A program made the translations under genes and the position numbers. From Bradyrhizobium sp. WD16 (GTDB lineage Bacteria; Pseudomonadota; Alphaproteobacteria; Rhizobiales; Xanthobacteraceae), in contig NZ_CP028908.1 in the NCBI RefSeq assembly GCF_024181725.1, positions 4,019,501 through 4,083,500 of the forward strand: a stretch of DNA of 64,000 nt, read 5' to 3'. A model generated the notes under the pieces. It was given only the letters and a program-made list of their open reading frames with translations. It had not been told where the DNA came from and made no database searches. This document shows, in pieces, positions 1 through 8,413 of this stretch. Within the stretch, counting starts at the first letter, position 1, and the number at the start of each line of letters is the position of its first letter.

Positions 1-375
1 GGCGATCACCGGCTTGAGGCATTTGAAGATCCGCAAGGTGAGCCGGCCGCCGCCGTCGCGCACCGCCTCGTCGCTCCAATCGACCTCGCCGCTCTCCTTC
101 ACCGGCGCGGTCTTGCGGTCGGATCGCGCCTTGGCGTCGAAGGTCGTGCCGCCGGCGGAGAGGTCGGCGCCGGCGCAGAAGGCGCGGCCGGCGCCGGTGA
201 CGATGACGGCGCGGACGTCGTCGTCACGATCGGCGAGGTCGAAGGCGTCGATCAGCTCCGCCTGCATGGTGCGGGTATAGGCGTTGAGCTTGTCGGGCCG
301 GTTGAGGGTGATGGTGAGGATGTTGTCGGCCACCTCGGTGGCGATCTCCTGATAGCTGCTGGTGCCGCCGGCCAT
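1..375 (-). CDS. Enoyl-CoA hydratase/isomerase family protein, N-terminal part
   Basis: The first 125 codons of a crotonase-superfamily protein run off the left edge of the window. The ATG is at 375-373. The protein begins MAGGTSSYQEIATEVADNIL and has the family's oxyanion-hole motif GAGRAFCAGADL about 70 residues in. Crotonases hydrate or isomerise acyl-CoA thioesters, commonly in fatty-acid or aromatic-acid beta-oxidation. The glutamates used for catalysis in hydratases lie beyond the edge, so hydratase cannot be told from isomerase or dehalogenase relatives. The family is clear; the exact substrate is not. Confidence 0.85.
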   Translation of the reverse strand, partial: MAGGTSSYQEIATEVADNILTITLNRPDKLNAYTRTMQAELIDAFDLADRDDDVRAVIVTGAGRAFCAGADLSAGGTTFDAKARSDRKTAPVKESGEVDWSDEAVRDGGGRLTLRIFKCLKPVIA

Positions 376-550
376 TGGTTTCCCCCCTCGTCTTGCTCGC
401 TGCTGTGCGCTTGTTCGGGGCCGATGCTGACATGGCGCCACTGCGGCGACAACGCGCCGCCGCTGCGCGCGGCGGCATGGCGCCATGCGGCAGAACAGGG
501 CGGGGATAGCCATTTCCCGCAAGACGGAAACGCGCTAGAAGCGGGCGCGA

Positions 551-637
551 GCGAACGTGGCGGAACTGGTAGACGCAAGGGACTTAAAATCCCTCGATGG
601 CAACGTCGTGCGGGTTCGATTCCCGCCGTTCGCACCA
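551..637 (+). tRNA. tRNA-Leu (anticodon UAA)
   Basis: An 87-nt tRNA with an encoded CCA end. The acceptor arm GCGAACG pairs with CGTTCGC at 627-633, followed by discriminator A634 and CCA at 635-637. The anticodon stem-loop GGGACTTAAAATCCC shows anticodon TAA. The long variable arm is what leucine tRNAs carry. The T-arm GCGGGTTCGATTCCCGC is complete. Confidence 0.97.
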
Positions 638-764
638 GCCCCTCAGTCTCCGCCAATGCGACTTGCGCGTGTATGGAGCGCCATCGACAACGCCAGCCAT
701 CAAAAGACCTGCTATAGTTAGAAATGCTGCAGTCGTTCAGACGTGTCAAACCACGGAGAGACGC

Positions 765-1145
765 ATGCCCGTTTTCAAGCTGCCGCTGTCTGGAGATGTC
801 GTTCAATCGATCAGTCCATTCACCGCATTCATGAGCCCGATCGGCAGCCAGTTCGGCCTGATCAATATCACGCTCGGTCAATCGTCCGCTCCGGAGGTCG
901 AGCAGGATGTGCTGTCCGATGTCGGCACCTACGGCAAGCAGCTTGGCAAGATCGGAGACGCTCTGCTCGTCCTCGTCGAGCGGATGTCGATCACGCCGGC
1001 GTTGACGTCCGAGGAGCGTGCGGCGATCGACGCCTTCAAGGACATGCTGCATCAGATCGCGGAAGTGAAGGAGCGCCATGGCCGGCCGGCGCTCGGCGTG
1101 CGGCCTCATGCCGCGCAGCTTGCCTCGGGACCGGGCGGTCCGTAA
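765..1145 (+). CDS. Hypothetical protein, 126 aa
   Basis: A protein I do not recognise. The ATG at 765 follows ACGGAGAG at about 752-759, a usable ribosome binding site. It starts MPVFKLPLSGDVVQSISPF. The first half is hydrophobic and polar without a membrane segment. The second half is helical and charged, including TSEERAAIDAFKDMLHQI. It has no signal peptide. It lies alone between the tRNA-Leu and the lipoprotein gene. An upstream extension of the frame overlaps the tRNA and is unlikely to be used. Confidence 0.6.
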   Translation: MPVFKLPLSGDVVQSISPFTAFMSPIGSQFGLINITLGQSSAPEVEQDVLSDVGTYGKQLGKIGDALLVLVERMSITPALTSEERAAIDAFKDMLHQIAEVKERHGRPALGVRPHAAQLASGPGGP

Positions 1146-1227
1146 AAGGCCTGCCTCATTCCGGACATGTTCCCGACATGGGTCTGCGCTTTACGCAAAC
1201 TCAACCTGATCTCGTTACGAAGGCCGG

Positions 1228-1671
1228 ATGACCGATCATCTGATCCCGACCGAACCGATATCGTGCCTTGCCCGGCCGCGAAATGTGCGCCGGCGTGCGG
1301 TCGCACTCGGCCTGCTGCTTGCCGGCCTTGCGCTCGGCGGCTGCGCCCAACTGTCCGAGAACGTCTCGGGGGCCTTCGTCGACCCGGCGAAATACGATCT
1401 CTACAACTGCGCCCAGCTGCGCACGGCACGCACCGAGAATGCCAATCGCATTGTCGAGCTCAAGGCGTTGATGGCCAAGGCCAAGACTGGCGCCGCCGGG
1501 CCGGTGGTGGCGGAAGTTGCCTATGGCAATGATTATCTGTCGGCGCGCGCCCAGGCCAAGCTCGCCGACGAGGTCTGGGCTCGCAACCGCTGCGACAGCG
1601 AGGCGCTGCCGCCGGCAAACCCGCCGCCGGCGCCGGCTGCTGCACCTGACTCGCGCAAGCGAAAACAGTAG
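1228..1671 (+). CDS. Small lipoprotein with twin-arginine-like signal
   Basis: A 147-residue predicted lipoprotein. An N-terminal region with three arginines (NVRRRAVALG) precedes a hydrophobic stretch and the lipobox LALGGC, so Cys39 would be lipidated. The mature part contains YNCAQLRTARTENANRIVEL and ends in a proline/alanine-rich tail (PPANPPPAPAAAP) and a basic RKRKQ end. Similar small lipoproteins are common in Bradyrhizobium relatives, but I know of no function. It converges on the monooxygenase gene, with 12 bp between the stops. Confidence 0.7.
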   Translation: MTDHLIPTEPISCLARPRNVRRRAVALGLLLAGLALGGCAQLSENVSGAFVDPAKYDLYNCAQLRTARTENANRIVELKALMAKAKTGAAGPVVAEVAYGNDYLSARAQAKLADEVWARNRCDSEALPPANPPPAPAAAPDSRKRKQ

Positions 1672-1683
1672 CGTCGTCGCCCC

Positions 1684-2886
1684 TCAATCCACCCGGTAGT
1701 CGTAGATCCAGTCCTGCCGCGCCAGCAGGCGCTGGCCGCTCAAGGCATGGATCACGCTGTCGCGCGCCAGCGCCATCGGGCCGGTGAGGTGATAGATCCG
1801 GCCGTTGCGCCGTGCCGTACGGACCACCCGCTCGACCCGATCCCGCCGCGCCGTTTCGTAGCGCTGCAGCGCCTGCGGAATGCCGGCGGGGGCGTCGAGG
1901 GTGGGGCCGAGCTCACGTGCCAGCACGGCGGCGTCCTCGATCGCCATGCCGGCGCCCTGGGCGACGAAAGGCAGCATGGCATGGGCGGCATCGCCGACCA
2001 GGGCGACGTGGCCGCGCACCCATGGCTCGTTGCTGTCGACCCCGAACAGCGCCCAGCGCCGCCAATGGTCGACGCCGCCGACCAGCATGCGCGCACCGAG
2101 CGGCCATTGCTTGAGATCGAATGTCTCGCGGATATCGGCTGGCTCGGCGGTCTCGTTCCAGCCCGGCCGGTTCCAGCTGCCCGGTGCGACCGCCACGAGA
2201 TTGATGCGCTTGCCGCCCGAAACCGGATAGGCGACGAGATGGGCGTTCGGCCCGAGCCAGAGCTGAACGCTGCGGAGGCGGTATTGGCGAGGTAACCGGT
2301 CGGCTTCGATCGTGCCGCGCCAGGCGATGCGGCCGCTGAAGCCCGCCTGCGCCTTGGGAAAAAGCTGCCGGCGCACCGCGCTCCAGACGCCGTCGGCGCC
2401 GATCAGTGCCAGCGCGGCGTCCTGCTGACGGTCTCCATTGTGCAGTGTCGTCGCGATGACGCCTTCGGCCCCATCGACGACGCCTTCCAACTCGGCGCCG
2501 AGGCGTAGCTCGATCTGTGAGACCTCGCGCAGGCGCTCGAGCAAGGCCGCCTGGAGGTCGGCACGATGAACGATCCAGTAGGGCGCGCCGTAGCGGCTGC
2601 GGGCGGTTTCCCCGAGCGGAATGCGGCCAATCTCGCGACCCGACCGCGCGCTCATCACGCTGACCTGATCCGGCGCGACCACGCGGGAGCCAAGATGCGG
2701 CTCGACGCCGAGGCAGGTCAGAATGCGGCTGGCATTGGGCGAGAGCTGCAGGCCGGCGCCGACTTCCTCGAGCCGGCCGGCCTTCTCCAGAATGATTGTG
2801 CGGAATCCCTTCCGCGCCAGTGCGAGCGCCGCCGTCATTCCGCCGATGCCGGCGCCCGCGATGAGAATGGTGCGCGACGGCGCCAC
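1684..2886 (-). CDS. FAD-dependent monooxygenase (salicylate hydroxylase/UbiH-like)
   Basis: A 400-residue class A flavoprotein monooxygenase that uses NAD(P)H and FAD to hydroxylate an aromatic or similar ring. Visible are the N-terminal dinucleotide-binding motif GAGIGG in an AGAGIGGMTAALALARKGF context, the DG motif in GADGVWSAVRR, and the second FAD motif GDAAHAMLPFVAQGAG near residue 295. Length and motif order match salicylate 1-monooxygenase-type enzymes. It starts 7 bp after the zf-CHCC gene, so the two are probably co-transcribed. The substrate cannot be read from the sequence. Confidence 0.88.
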   Translation of the reverse strand: MAPSRTILIAGAGIGGMTAALALARKGFRTIILEKAGRLEEVGAGLQLSPNASRILTCLGVEPHLGSRVVAPDQVSVMSARSGREIGRIPLGETARSRYGAPYWIVHRADLQAALLERLREVSQIELRLGAELEGVVDGAEGVIATTLHNGDRQQDAALALIGADGVWSAVRRQLFPKAQAGFSGRIAWRGTIEADRLPRQYRLRSVQLWLGPNAHLVAYPVSGGKRINLVAVAPGSWNRPGWNETAEPADIRETFDLKQWPLGARMLVGGVDHWRRWALFGVDSNEPWVRGHVALVGDAAHAMLPFVAQGAGMAIEDAAVLARELGPTLDAPAGIPQALQRYETARRDRVERVVRTARRNGRIYHLTGPMALARDSVIHALSGQRLLARQDWIYDYRVD

Positions 2887-2893
2887 GGCCGCC

Positions 2894-3139
2894 TCAGGCG
2901 GCCTTCTCTTTCAACCGGCACTCCGGCGGGCGCGATTCGCCCTCGGCCAGATCGGCCGCATAGCGGTACAGGGTCGAGCAGTAGGGGCAGATGATCTCGT
3001 TGTCGTCGCCGAGATCCAGAAAGACGTGCGGATGATCGAAGGGCGGGTTGGCGCCCACGCACATGAATTCCCGCGCACCGATTTCGATGACGGCGACGCC
3101 GGCATCGTTGTGAAAGTGGGGAACGACGTGATCAGCCAT
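2894..3139 (-). CDS. Zinc-finger domain protein (zf-CHCC family)
   Basis: An 81-residue protein with a CHCC-type metal site: Cys in REFMCVGANPP, His in DHPHVFLDLG, and the pair in IICPYCSTLY. It resembles the family that includes the small mitochondrial complex I subunit NDUFS6 and bacterial homologues. I chose the ATG at 3139 because AGGTAGG lies 6-7 bases upstream; an ATG at 3172 would add 11 residues. It is the first gene of a two-gene unit with the monooxygenase. Confidence 0.82.
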   Translation of the reverse strand: MADHVVPHFHNDAGVAVIEIGAREFMCVGANPPFDHPHVFLDLGDDNEIICPYCSTLYRYAADLAEGESRPPECRLKEKAA

Positions 3140-3483
3140 TGAGCCTACCTGCAAGAAATCCAGTTGTGACATCTCTGTCGTCGATCGCTGCTGGCAGCGG
3201 AATCGATGTCAGTCAGCGCTACGCGACGGAGCCGCCGTCTGCAACGCGCGGCACCATAAGGTTCAATTGCAACGAGTTCCAGACCGTCGCCCTTGAAATC
3301 CAGGGTGAAATTTGACCCTTCCCGGAGATCCCGGCCGCTGCTCGGTCGCCGACTTGCACCGGTAAATTCGACACAATCAAGGCGCTCCGGAGAAGCCCTT
3401 CTTTGGTCGGGGGGGGGCGGCCTACATATTGATCGGGATGACGGTCCGAAAACCTGTCGTTAGGGATCCCGAACGAGTCGGAT
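3140..3483. other. Intergenic region with a nine-G run
   Basis: About 340 bp between two divergent genes. I see no convincing gene. It contains a run of nine G at 3409-3417. The promoters for the zf-CHCC gene and the membrane-protein gene should lie here, but no strong -35/-10 pair stands out. Confidence 0.4.
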
Positions 3484-4681
3484 GTGAGGGACGCGGAGAC
3501 CAGTAGCGGGATAACATCGTGGCGCGTTCCGGCGCGCGCGTCGCTTCGACGCGTCCTGCAATTGGCGCTGGCGGTCATTGCTGTCGCGGGATTCGCTGCC
3601 GCGTTCCGGATCGCCTGGCCGCAAGCGCGTCAAGCGGGTGCTGTCTTGCTTGCCCAGCACGATCCGGTGGCGCTGAGCGAGGCGCGGCTCGCGCAAGTGA
3701 AGACGGCGACATTGATCGACGAGACCGAGCGCGCGCTGGCCGCCGGCGACTCCGATCTCGCCGCGAGTTTCGTCGAACTCGCCACCGCGCGCGGCACGCC
3801 ACTGCCGGCTGATCTGTCGGAACGCGTTGTTGCCGCCGTACACCAGGATGCATTCGTCACGCGGACCGCGGCGCGCTTCGCCGGTGGCTTTGTCACCGGC
3901 GAGAGCGGGGGGGGATCTGGCCGCCCTGTCCGGTACGGTAGCCGGCGATCTGTTCGTCTTTGGCGATATCCGCGATCTGCTGCGCGAGGGCAGCCGCTTG
4001 GCGAGCGGCGAAAAAGCCGACCGCTTGCTGCTAGGTCTCGCCGCCGCCGGTATCGCTGTCACCGCGGCAACCTACGTTTCCGTCGGCACGGCAGCGCCGG
4101 CGCGCGCCGGCCTCTCCCTGGTCAAGGACGCCCGCAAGGCGGGCCGCCTGGGCGCCGGCCTGGCCGGCTGGGCCGGGCGCTCTGCCATCGACGTGGTCGA
4201 TGGCCCGATGCTGCGGGGCGCGATGGCGGATGCCTCGGTGATGCGGCCGGCGGCGAGCCTCGCCGCGCTGCGCGGCGCGGTGCGCGCCGACAAGGTGGCG
4301 GCGCTGATCCGTGCCGCCAAGGACGCCGGACGCATCGGCGAGAAGGCCGGCACCCGTGGCGCGCTGGAGACATTGCGTCTGGCGGACGAGCCCGCCGATC
4401 TCGCCCGTGCCGCGCGGCTCGCCGAAGGCAAAGGCACACAGACGCGCGCGCTGCTGAAATTGTTCGGCCGTGGCGCCCTGGTGCTCGCTGCGGGAGCCTT
4501 CGACCTCGCCGTCTGGCTGTTCGGAGCCGCATTCGCGCTGCTCGGGTTGCTCGCCTCGATCAAGGCCACAACGGAACGTCTCACCGAAGCCCTGCTGCGG
4601 CGAGCCAAACTGCGCCGTGCCCGGCGCGCGGCTGTCAGGCAGGCGCGGAGCGGCCTTGCCGCCGCCCCGGTGATTGGGTAG
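3484..4681 (+). pseudogene. Predicted membrane protein, frame broken at a G8 tract
   Basis: One gene read in two frames. From a GTG at 3484 the first frame gives an N-terminal membrane segment (LALAVIAVAGFAAAFRIAW) and runs to the eight G at 3907-3914. After the tract the protein continues in the next frame as GDLAALSGTVAGDLFVFGD and ends at 4681 with a second hydrophobic segment (LFGAAFALLGLLASI). Seven G instead of eight would restore one frame of about 398 codons. This may be a sequencing error, a true mutation or phase variation. It lies 35 bp upstream of the alpha/beta hydrolase gene. Function is unknown. Confidence 0.65.
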
Positions 4682-4716
4682 GGCAGGCGTTCTCCAAACC
4701 CGCTCAGGATGGTCCG

Positions 4717-5469
4717 ATGCCGAGCTTCACCAACGGCGCCGCTGAAATTGCCTATCTCGACGAAGGCGAGGGCGATCCCATTGTCCTGATCCATGGCTTC
4801 GCCTCGACCAAGAACGTCAATTGGGTTTATCCCAGTTGGGTCTCGGAACTGGCCAAGGCGGGCCGGCGCGTCATCGCGCTCGACAACCGCGGCCATGGCG
4901 AATCCACCAAGCTTTACGATCCGGAATTCTACCACATCGGCACCATGGCCGGTGACGTGCGCGCCCTGATGGATCATCTCGGCCTGCCGTGCGCCGATCT
5001 GATGGGCTATTCCATGGGCGGGCGGATCGCCGCCTATCTAGCCTACAGCGTACCCGAGCGGGTACGCTCGGCGGTCCTCGGCGGCATCGGCATGGGCCTC
5101 ATCGCCGGCGGCGGCCCTTCGGAGAATGTCGCCACCGCCCTCGAGGTGGAGGATCCCGCCACCATTGCCGATCCGATGGGCCGGACCTTCCGCGCCTTCG
5201 CCGACCAGACCCGCTCCGACCGGCGGGCACTGGCTGCCTGCCTGCGCGGCTCGCGCCGGTTGATGAGCCGCGAGGAGGCTGCCGCGATCAAGGTGCCGGT
5301 ACTGATCGCCGTCGGCACCACCGACGATGTCGCCGGCTCGGCGCAGGCGCTGGCCGAGGTCATCCCCGGCTCGAAGGTGCTCGACATTCCCGACCGCGAC
5401 CACATGCGGGCGGTCGGCGACAAAATCTACAAGTCGGGCGTCCGGGATTTCCTCGCCGAACGGCCTTAA
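4717..5469 (+). CDS. Alpha/beta-fold hydrolase
   Basis: A 250-residue serine hydrolase. It has the oxyanion region LIHGFASTKNVNW, the nucleophile elbow GYSMGG (Ser near residue 95), and a C-terminal histidine in DRDHMRAVG, consistent with a Ser-Asp-His triad. The ATG at 4717 follows CAGGATGG. The same frame is open far upstream only because of the frameshift in the preceding gene, so the long open frame is not one protein. Such enzymes include esterases and lactonases; the substrate is unknown. Confidence 0.85.
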   Translation: MPSFTNGAAEIAYLDEGEGDPIVLIHGFASTKNVNWVYPSWVSELAKAGRRVIALDNRGHGESTKLYDPEFYHIGTMAGDVRALMDHLGLPCADLMGYSMGGRIAAYLAYSVPERVRSAVLGGIGMGLIAGGGPSENVATALEVEDPATIADPMGRTFRAFADQTRSDRRALAACLRGSRRLMSREEAAAIKVPVLIAVGTTDDVAGSAQALAEVIPGSKVLDIPDRDHMRAVGDKIYKSGVRDFLAERP

Positions 5470-5611
5470 CTACCCGGAAAGACAGGCAGTTTCCTCATCC
5501 TGGCGGACGGACGACCAGCCGGGAGGGGGATTGTCGGCTTGTCCGGACGGATTATGTGGTAAACTTGCTACTTGTTGAGGCTGTTGGACCCCATTCGTCG
5601 GACCCAGGATC

Positions 5612-6445
5612 ATGGCCAAACCCCATTCGGACCCGCATCCCACGCTCTCTACCGTCGATCCGATCTGGACGCGGATCCGGGACGAGGCCGAAGATATCGT
5701 GCGGCGCGAGCCGGAGCTCGCGACGTTCATCTATGCGACGGTGCTTCATCACGAGAAGCTCGAGCAGTCGGTGGTGCATCGTCTCGCCGAGCGGCTCGAC
5801 CACGCGGCCCTGTCCGGCGACCTGATCCGTCAGGCCTATTCGGAGGCGCTGCGCGACGAGCCCGATCTCGGCAATGCCTTCCGCGCCGATCTCGTCGCGG
5901 TCTATGATCGGGATCCCGCGACCTCGCGCTTCATCGACCCCTTGCTCTATTTCAAGGGGTTTCACGCCATCCAGGCGCATCGTCTCGCCCATTGGCTGTT
6001 GCAGCAGGGGCGCAAGGATTTTGCCTATTACGTCCAGAGCCGATCGTCCGAAGTCTTTCAGACCGACATCAATCCGGCGGCGAAGATCGGTCGCGGCATC
6101 TTCCTCGACCATGCCACCGGTCTCGTGGTCGGCGAGACCGCGGTGATCGAGGATGACGTTTCGATCCTGCATGGTGTCACGCTCGGTGGCACCGGCAAGG
6201 AGAACGAGGACCGGCACCCCAAGGTGCGGCGTGGCGTGATGATCGGCGCCGGCGCCAAGATCCTCGGCAATATCGAAGTCGGACATTGCGCGCGCATCGC
6301 CGCCGGTTCGGTGGTGGTCAAGCCGGTGCCGAACAACGTTACGGTCGCCGGCGTGCCGGCCAAGGTGGTGGGCACGGCCGGCTGCTCGGAGCCGTCGCGC
6401 ACCATGAATCAGATGCTCAATGCGGGCTTCGACGGCCCGGCGTAA
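5612..6445 (+). CDS. cysE: Serine O-acetyltransferase
   Basis: Transfers acetyl from acetyl-CoA to L-serine, giving O-acetylserine for cysteine synthesis in the cytoplasm. The 277-residue protein has the helical N-terminal domain, including FRADLVAVYDRDPA and HAIQAHRLAHWLL, followed by the left-handed beta-helix with hexapeptide repeats: IGRGIFLDHATGLVVGET, ILHGVTLGGTGK, IGAGAKILGNIEVG. The active-site histidines of HAIQAHR and FLDHATG are present. Length fits the family. It is monocistronic or leads into the short DUF3126 gene. Confidence 0.95.
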   Translation: MAKPHSDPHPTLSTVDPIWTRIRDEAEDIVRREPELATFIYATVLHHEKLEQSVVHRLAERLDHAALSGDLIRQAYSEALRDEPDLGNAFRADLVAVYDRDPATSRFIDPLLYFKGFHAIQAHRLAHWLLQQGRKDFAYYVQSRSSEVFQTDINPAAKIGRGIFLDHATGLVVGETAVIEDDVSILHGVTLGGTGKENEDRHPKVRRGVMIGAGAKILGNIEVGHCARIAAGSVVVKPVPNNVTVAGVPAKVVGTAGCSEPSRTMNQMLNAGFDGPA

Positions 6446-6619
6446 CCGCGATTGGAAGTTCTGCGCCGCCGGTCGCCGGACGGCCCGCGTGAGCGGTGCC
6501 GGTGCTGTGCAGCTCGTTTCGGCGGGCTGTCATGCACGCTTTTTTGTCACCTGCAGTCTGGCGGTGCGCCGCTGTTTTGCCTAAACCCCTGCCAATTCCC
6601 TCTCGCGCTGGAGATACTC

Positions 6620-6835
6620 GTGGACGTCAAGGAAGTCAGGAAGCTCGATGCCTATCTGAAGCGGTTGTTCAGCAACCAGAAAATTCGGGTGGTGCCGCGG
6701 CCGAAGAAGGACGATTCCGCCGAGATCTATATCGGTGAGGAATTCGTCGGTGTGCTGTTCGTCGACGACGAGGACGACGATCGCTCCTACCAGGTGCAGA
6801 TCGCGATCCTGGAAAGCGACCTCGAAGAAGTGTGA
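6620..6835 (+). CDS. DUF3126 family protein
   Basis: A 71-residue acidic protein, starting at a GTG (6620) preceded by GGAG. It reads MDVKEVRKLDAYLKRLF and contains IYIGEEFVGVLFVDDEDDD. This matches the short DUF3126 family of alphaproteobacteria, often found after cysE as here. The function is unknown. The frame is open further upstream, but the region before 6620 has no good start and is GC-poorer. Confidence 0.8.
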   Translation: MDVKEVRKLDAYLKRLFSNQKIRVVPRPKKDDSAEIYIGEEFVGVLFVDDEDDDRSYQVQIAILESDLEEV

Positions 6836-6874
6836 GTTGCGGGGCGCGCCGCCGCAGGCGGCGCGTCGTCGCCC

Positions 6875-7579
6875 TCAATGCGGCGGGTGCAGGTCGGCCG
6901 AGATCTGGTCCATTGCTGCAGCAATCGAGCGCCACTCGGTCAGCAGGCTGCGCGGAAAGCGGAAGGTGAGGTCTGCGCCCTCGACGCGGCGTTCGCTCAG
7001 GCAGATGCCAGGCGTGCGGGCGTCGCGGCTGCAGCGCACAACGAGCGCCGGCGCAGTGGCGACGAACAGATCCTCGCTTGCATAAGGCGTGTCGCTGCGG
7101 AAGGCGCGCGCGACGAGATCGTCGGTCGCCGTCGCCCGGCCGGTTTCCAGATAGCGTGGATAGATCGTGCGGGCGCGCTCCTCGGGCGCCAGGGCATTGC
7201 CGTGAGCGGCGATCGAGAGAAAGATCACGTCGAGGTTGGTCGGCAGGTTGTCGATCTGGTCGACGGTGACGTGCTTCGGCGTCCCGCCCGGCGCCAGCGA
7301 GGGCCAGCCGAAATCGAGGTCGACGCGATCCTGCGGCCCGGAGCGGCGCTGCACTTTCATGCGGATCGACGCCGTCGGCACGTTGAACACCGTTCCGCCG
7401 ATGCTGATCGGCAGCCTGGTCGGGTCGCTGGCCCCGCCCGCCGTCCAGGTCGGCCATAACAAATAGCTCACCGCGGCGATCGCCAGGGCGCCGATCGCGC
7501 CTGAGGCGATCATGGGCAGAAGATGGCCACGACGGGCGCGGTTGGCCCGCGCGCGGCGGGACACCGAAAGCAACGACAT
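6875..7579 (-). CDS. Hypothetical protein with one N-terminal membrane segment
   Basis: A 234-residue protein, taking the ATG at 7579 (MSLLSVSRRARANRARRG). A basic N-terminus is followed by a single hydrophobic segment (MIASGAIGALAIAAVSYLLW), so most of the protein is likely periplasmic. The remainder includes RVDLDFGWPSLAPGG and VRCSRDARTPGICLSERRV, which has two cysteines. I do not recognise a catalytic motif. An upstream ATG at 7675 would add 32 basic residues without a better ribosome site. Confidence 0.72.
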   Translation of the reverse strand: MSLLSVSRRARANRARRGHLLPMIASGAIGALAIAAVSYLLWPTWTAGGASDPTRLPISIGGTVFNVPTASIRMKVQRRSGPQDRVDLDFGWPSLAPGGTPKHVTVDQIDNLPTNLDVIFLSIAAHGNALAPEERARTIYPRYLETGRATATDDLVARAFRSDTPYASEDLFVATAPALVVRCSRDARTPGICLSERRVEGADLTFRFPRSLLTEWRSIAAAMDQISADLHPPH

Positions 7580-7799
7580 GCGACGGGAACTGCCTGCAGC
7601 GGAGAAGAGAACGAATCGCGGGCAATTATGCCACGGCCGACGCTGCCGCGAGCCCCGCGGGAGGCGCGCTGCCATGCGCTGCCATCGGTCGCTCGTTAAC
7701 CCTTTCTTAAGGATGAAGTAGCGCGGCCGGGCGCGTTTTGCGAAGCCTCCGGGACTGCCGGGGCGGGTGTTCCGCTCCCGTTGTCGAGGGAAGTCGCTG

Positions 7800-8129
7800 A
7801 TGTCACCGGATGTCGTGAATTCGGCTTTTTCGCTGCTGATCGGCTTTGCGTTCGCCGGCGCCCTGACGTCCGGCTACCAGCTGCTGGCGGATCGGCCCGC
7901 CAGCTTCGGCCTGCTCCAGGAGGGGGCGCGGCCCAGGGCCTTTGCCGCCGTTCCATTCCTGGTCTTTGCTGCCCCCTTCATCATCATGCGCAACACCGTG
8001 CGCGGCCGGCGGATCGAGAAGCGGCGGGTCGAATTCGTGATGCTGGCGACGGTGCTCGCCGGCTTCTGGAGCCTGATGTGCGGGACCGTGTTCCTGCAGG
8101 TGCTTCAGATCAGCGGCCTGTTCCTCTAA
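7800..8129 (+). CDS. Small integral membrane protein
   Basis: A 109-residue protein with three hydrophobic segments: SAFSLLIGFAFAGALTSGY, AAVPFLVFAAPFIIM and FVMLATVLAGFWSLM. The ATG at 7800 follows GAGGGAAG. A conserved-looking short basic loop, RNTVRGRRIEKRRVEF, lies between the last two segments. Similar short proteins occur in rhizobia. No function is known to me. Confidence 0.72.
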   Translation: MSPDVVNSAFSLLIGFAFAGALTSGYQLLADRPASFGLLQEGARPRAFAAVPFLVFAAPFIIMRNTVRGRRIEKRRVEFVMLATVLAGFWSLMCGTVFLQVLQISGLFL

Positions 8130-8170
8130 CGTGCTCGCTCTCGCCACGGCCGCCGCATCGTGGCACTCTT

Positions 8171-8413
8171 GTGCGGTGGATCTGACGCTCGTTTCTGCAT
8201 TGCAGCGAAATCATCATACGAGCGTTAGATCCCAAAATATCGATGCTAGTGTGGCGTCTCGCAATTGCCTACCGCCTTTGCGGCCAGTCTGTCGTAGACA
8301 ATTGCGAGACATAAGCCACACTGGCGCTTTGATTTTGCTAGCGTCCTTTATGTCTCCGAATGACCGAGCGAGCGTGAGGCAAATGGGGCGGTAATTCTGA
8401 GGCAGGACACTAG
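8171..8413. repeat. Palindromic repeat cluster R1 (types C, A, B)
   Basis: Three hairpin modules in a row. Type C (8171-8233) has arms around GGATCTGACGCTCG and its complement. Type A (8246-8324) has arms around TCTCGCAATTGCC and an inner CCGC/GCGG hairpin. Type B (8338-8413) has arms around TGTCTCCGAATTACC; this copy has drifted. A and B are joined by a short linker containing TTTGATTTTG. Module B ends at the CTAG where the first IS630 element is inserted. Together with the rest of 8130-8493 there is no gene here before the transposase. Confidence 0.9.

Noticed and set aside
3484..5469. A 661-codon frame joining the membrane protein to the hydrolase
   Set aside because: It is open only because a G8 tract shifts the first gene into the frame of the second. 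The middle is arginine-rich nonsense, and the hydrolase has its own start at 4717.
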